Shown here: positions 14,366-14,562 of the stretch, piece by piece
Numbering within the stretch: the first letter of the stretch is position 1
Layout: each line of letters begins with the position of its first letter
Assembly (NCBI GenBank): GCA_015658965.1
Contig: DQNX01000017.1
Span: 1 to 14,562 of the forward strand
Direction: 5' to 3'
Length of the DNA: 14,562 bases
DNA from: Gammaproteobacteria bacterium
GTDB taxonomy: Bacteria > Pseudomonadota > Gammaproteobacteria > PS1 > Pseudothioglobaceae
Program-made: the position numbers and the translations under genes
The notes under the pieces: model-generated
What the model saw: the letters and a program-made list of their open reading frames with translations, nothing else
Told to the model about the DNA's origin: nothing
Database searches by the model: none

Positions 14366-14562
14366 CTACTGGCAGTCTTTACAAAAACCATACAAATACA
14401 GACAATGATCGGTTAATTGATAACCGTATTGTTTGGCCACATCATGCTGATGCTGCTCAATAACTTCATCTGTAAATTCATCAATTTTTCCACATTTGAC
14501 ACAAACCAAATGATCGTGATGATCCACATTGGACAATTCAAACACGCTTTGGCCATTATCAA
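14366..14562 (-). CDS. Fur-family metalloregulator, 3' part only (runs off the window)
   Basis: The last 64 codons and a TAG stop (14366-14368) are visible; the N-terminal DNA-binding domain lies beyond position 14562. The segment SVFELSNVDHHDHLVCVKCG, then IDEFTDEVIEQ and LTDHCLYLYGFCKDCQ, matches the dimerisation and metal-binding domain of Fur-family proteins. HHDH and LYLYG resemble Fur itself. The two CxxC pairs (CVKC and CKDC) form the structural zinc site common in Zur, PerR and many Fur proteins. Placement just ahead of znuB would suit Zur or a combined role, and the visible part cannot settle which. Confidence 0.9.
   Translation of the reverse strand, partial: DNGQSVFELSNVDHHDHLVCVKCGKIDEFTDEVIEQHQHDVAKQYGYQLTDHCLYLYGFCKDCQ

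Noticed and set aside
14409..14425. CGGTTA/TAACCG inverted repeat
   Set aside because: The 6-bp arms lie inside conserved Fur-family codons with no T tract or promoter nearby, most likely chance.

Overview
The window is a gene-dense stretch of an AT-rich gammaproteobacterial chromosome. It has no tRNA, rRNA, IS element or CRISPR array. Short spacers, frequent stop/start overlaps and the mix of core genes suggest a compact genome. A marine sulfur-oxidiser or symbiont of the SUP05/Thioglobaceae type would fit, but that is an inference from general character, not proven here.

Layout. (1) 1-2250: an AT-rich leader with a 14-bp perfect inverted repeat, then a cation diffusion facilitator (+), ruvC (-), and a thioredoxin (+) with its own extended -10 promoter. 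The thioredoxin terminator lies inside the convergent, overlapping ArsC/Spx-family gene. (2) 2241-11140: thirteen consecutive minus-strand genes with gaps of at most 22 bp if ybgC is read at full length. In transcription order they are lolB, ruvB, ybgC (broken by one amber codon), tolQ, tolR, tolA, an orphan antitoxin-like protein (MbcA/ParS/Xre toxin-binding domain, DUF2384), minC, glyS, dtd, a PGPGW-like membrane protein, an unknown membrane-anchored protein and the ArsC/Spx-family gene. (3) 11141-13567: a short divergent control region with a direct repeat, then hemA-prfA (+). (4) 13559-14562: znuB (-), overlapping the end of prfA, preceded by the 3' part of a Fur-family regulator that runs off the window.

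How the genes fit together. The long minus-strand run joins envelope biogenesis (LolB, TolQRA), recombination (RuvB), division-site placement (MinC) and translation (GlyS, Dtd). The ruvB-ybgC-tolQRA core is a known gammaproteobacterial arrangement, but ruvA, tolB, pal and cpoB are absent beside it. MinC is without MinD/MinE and GlyS is without GlyQ. HemA and RF1 form a common two-gene unit, here without prmC. Fur and ZnuB form a metal-homeostasis unit.

Most notable: a single in-frame TAG interrupts an otherwise intact ybgC, while TAG is the normal stop of four other genes here and RF1 is intact. An antitoxin-domain protein with no toxin sits tightly between tolA and minC. MinC has lost the RSGQ MinD-contact motif. 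A strong terminator is written into the coding sequence of the opposing gene.
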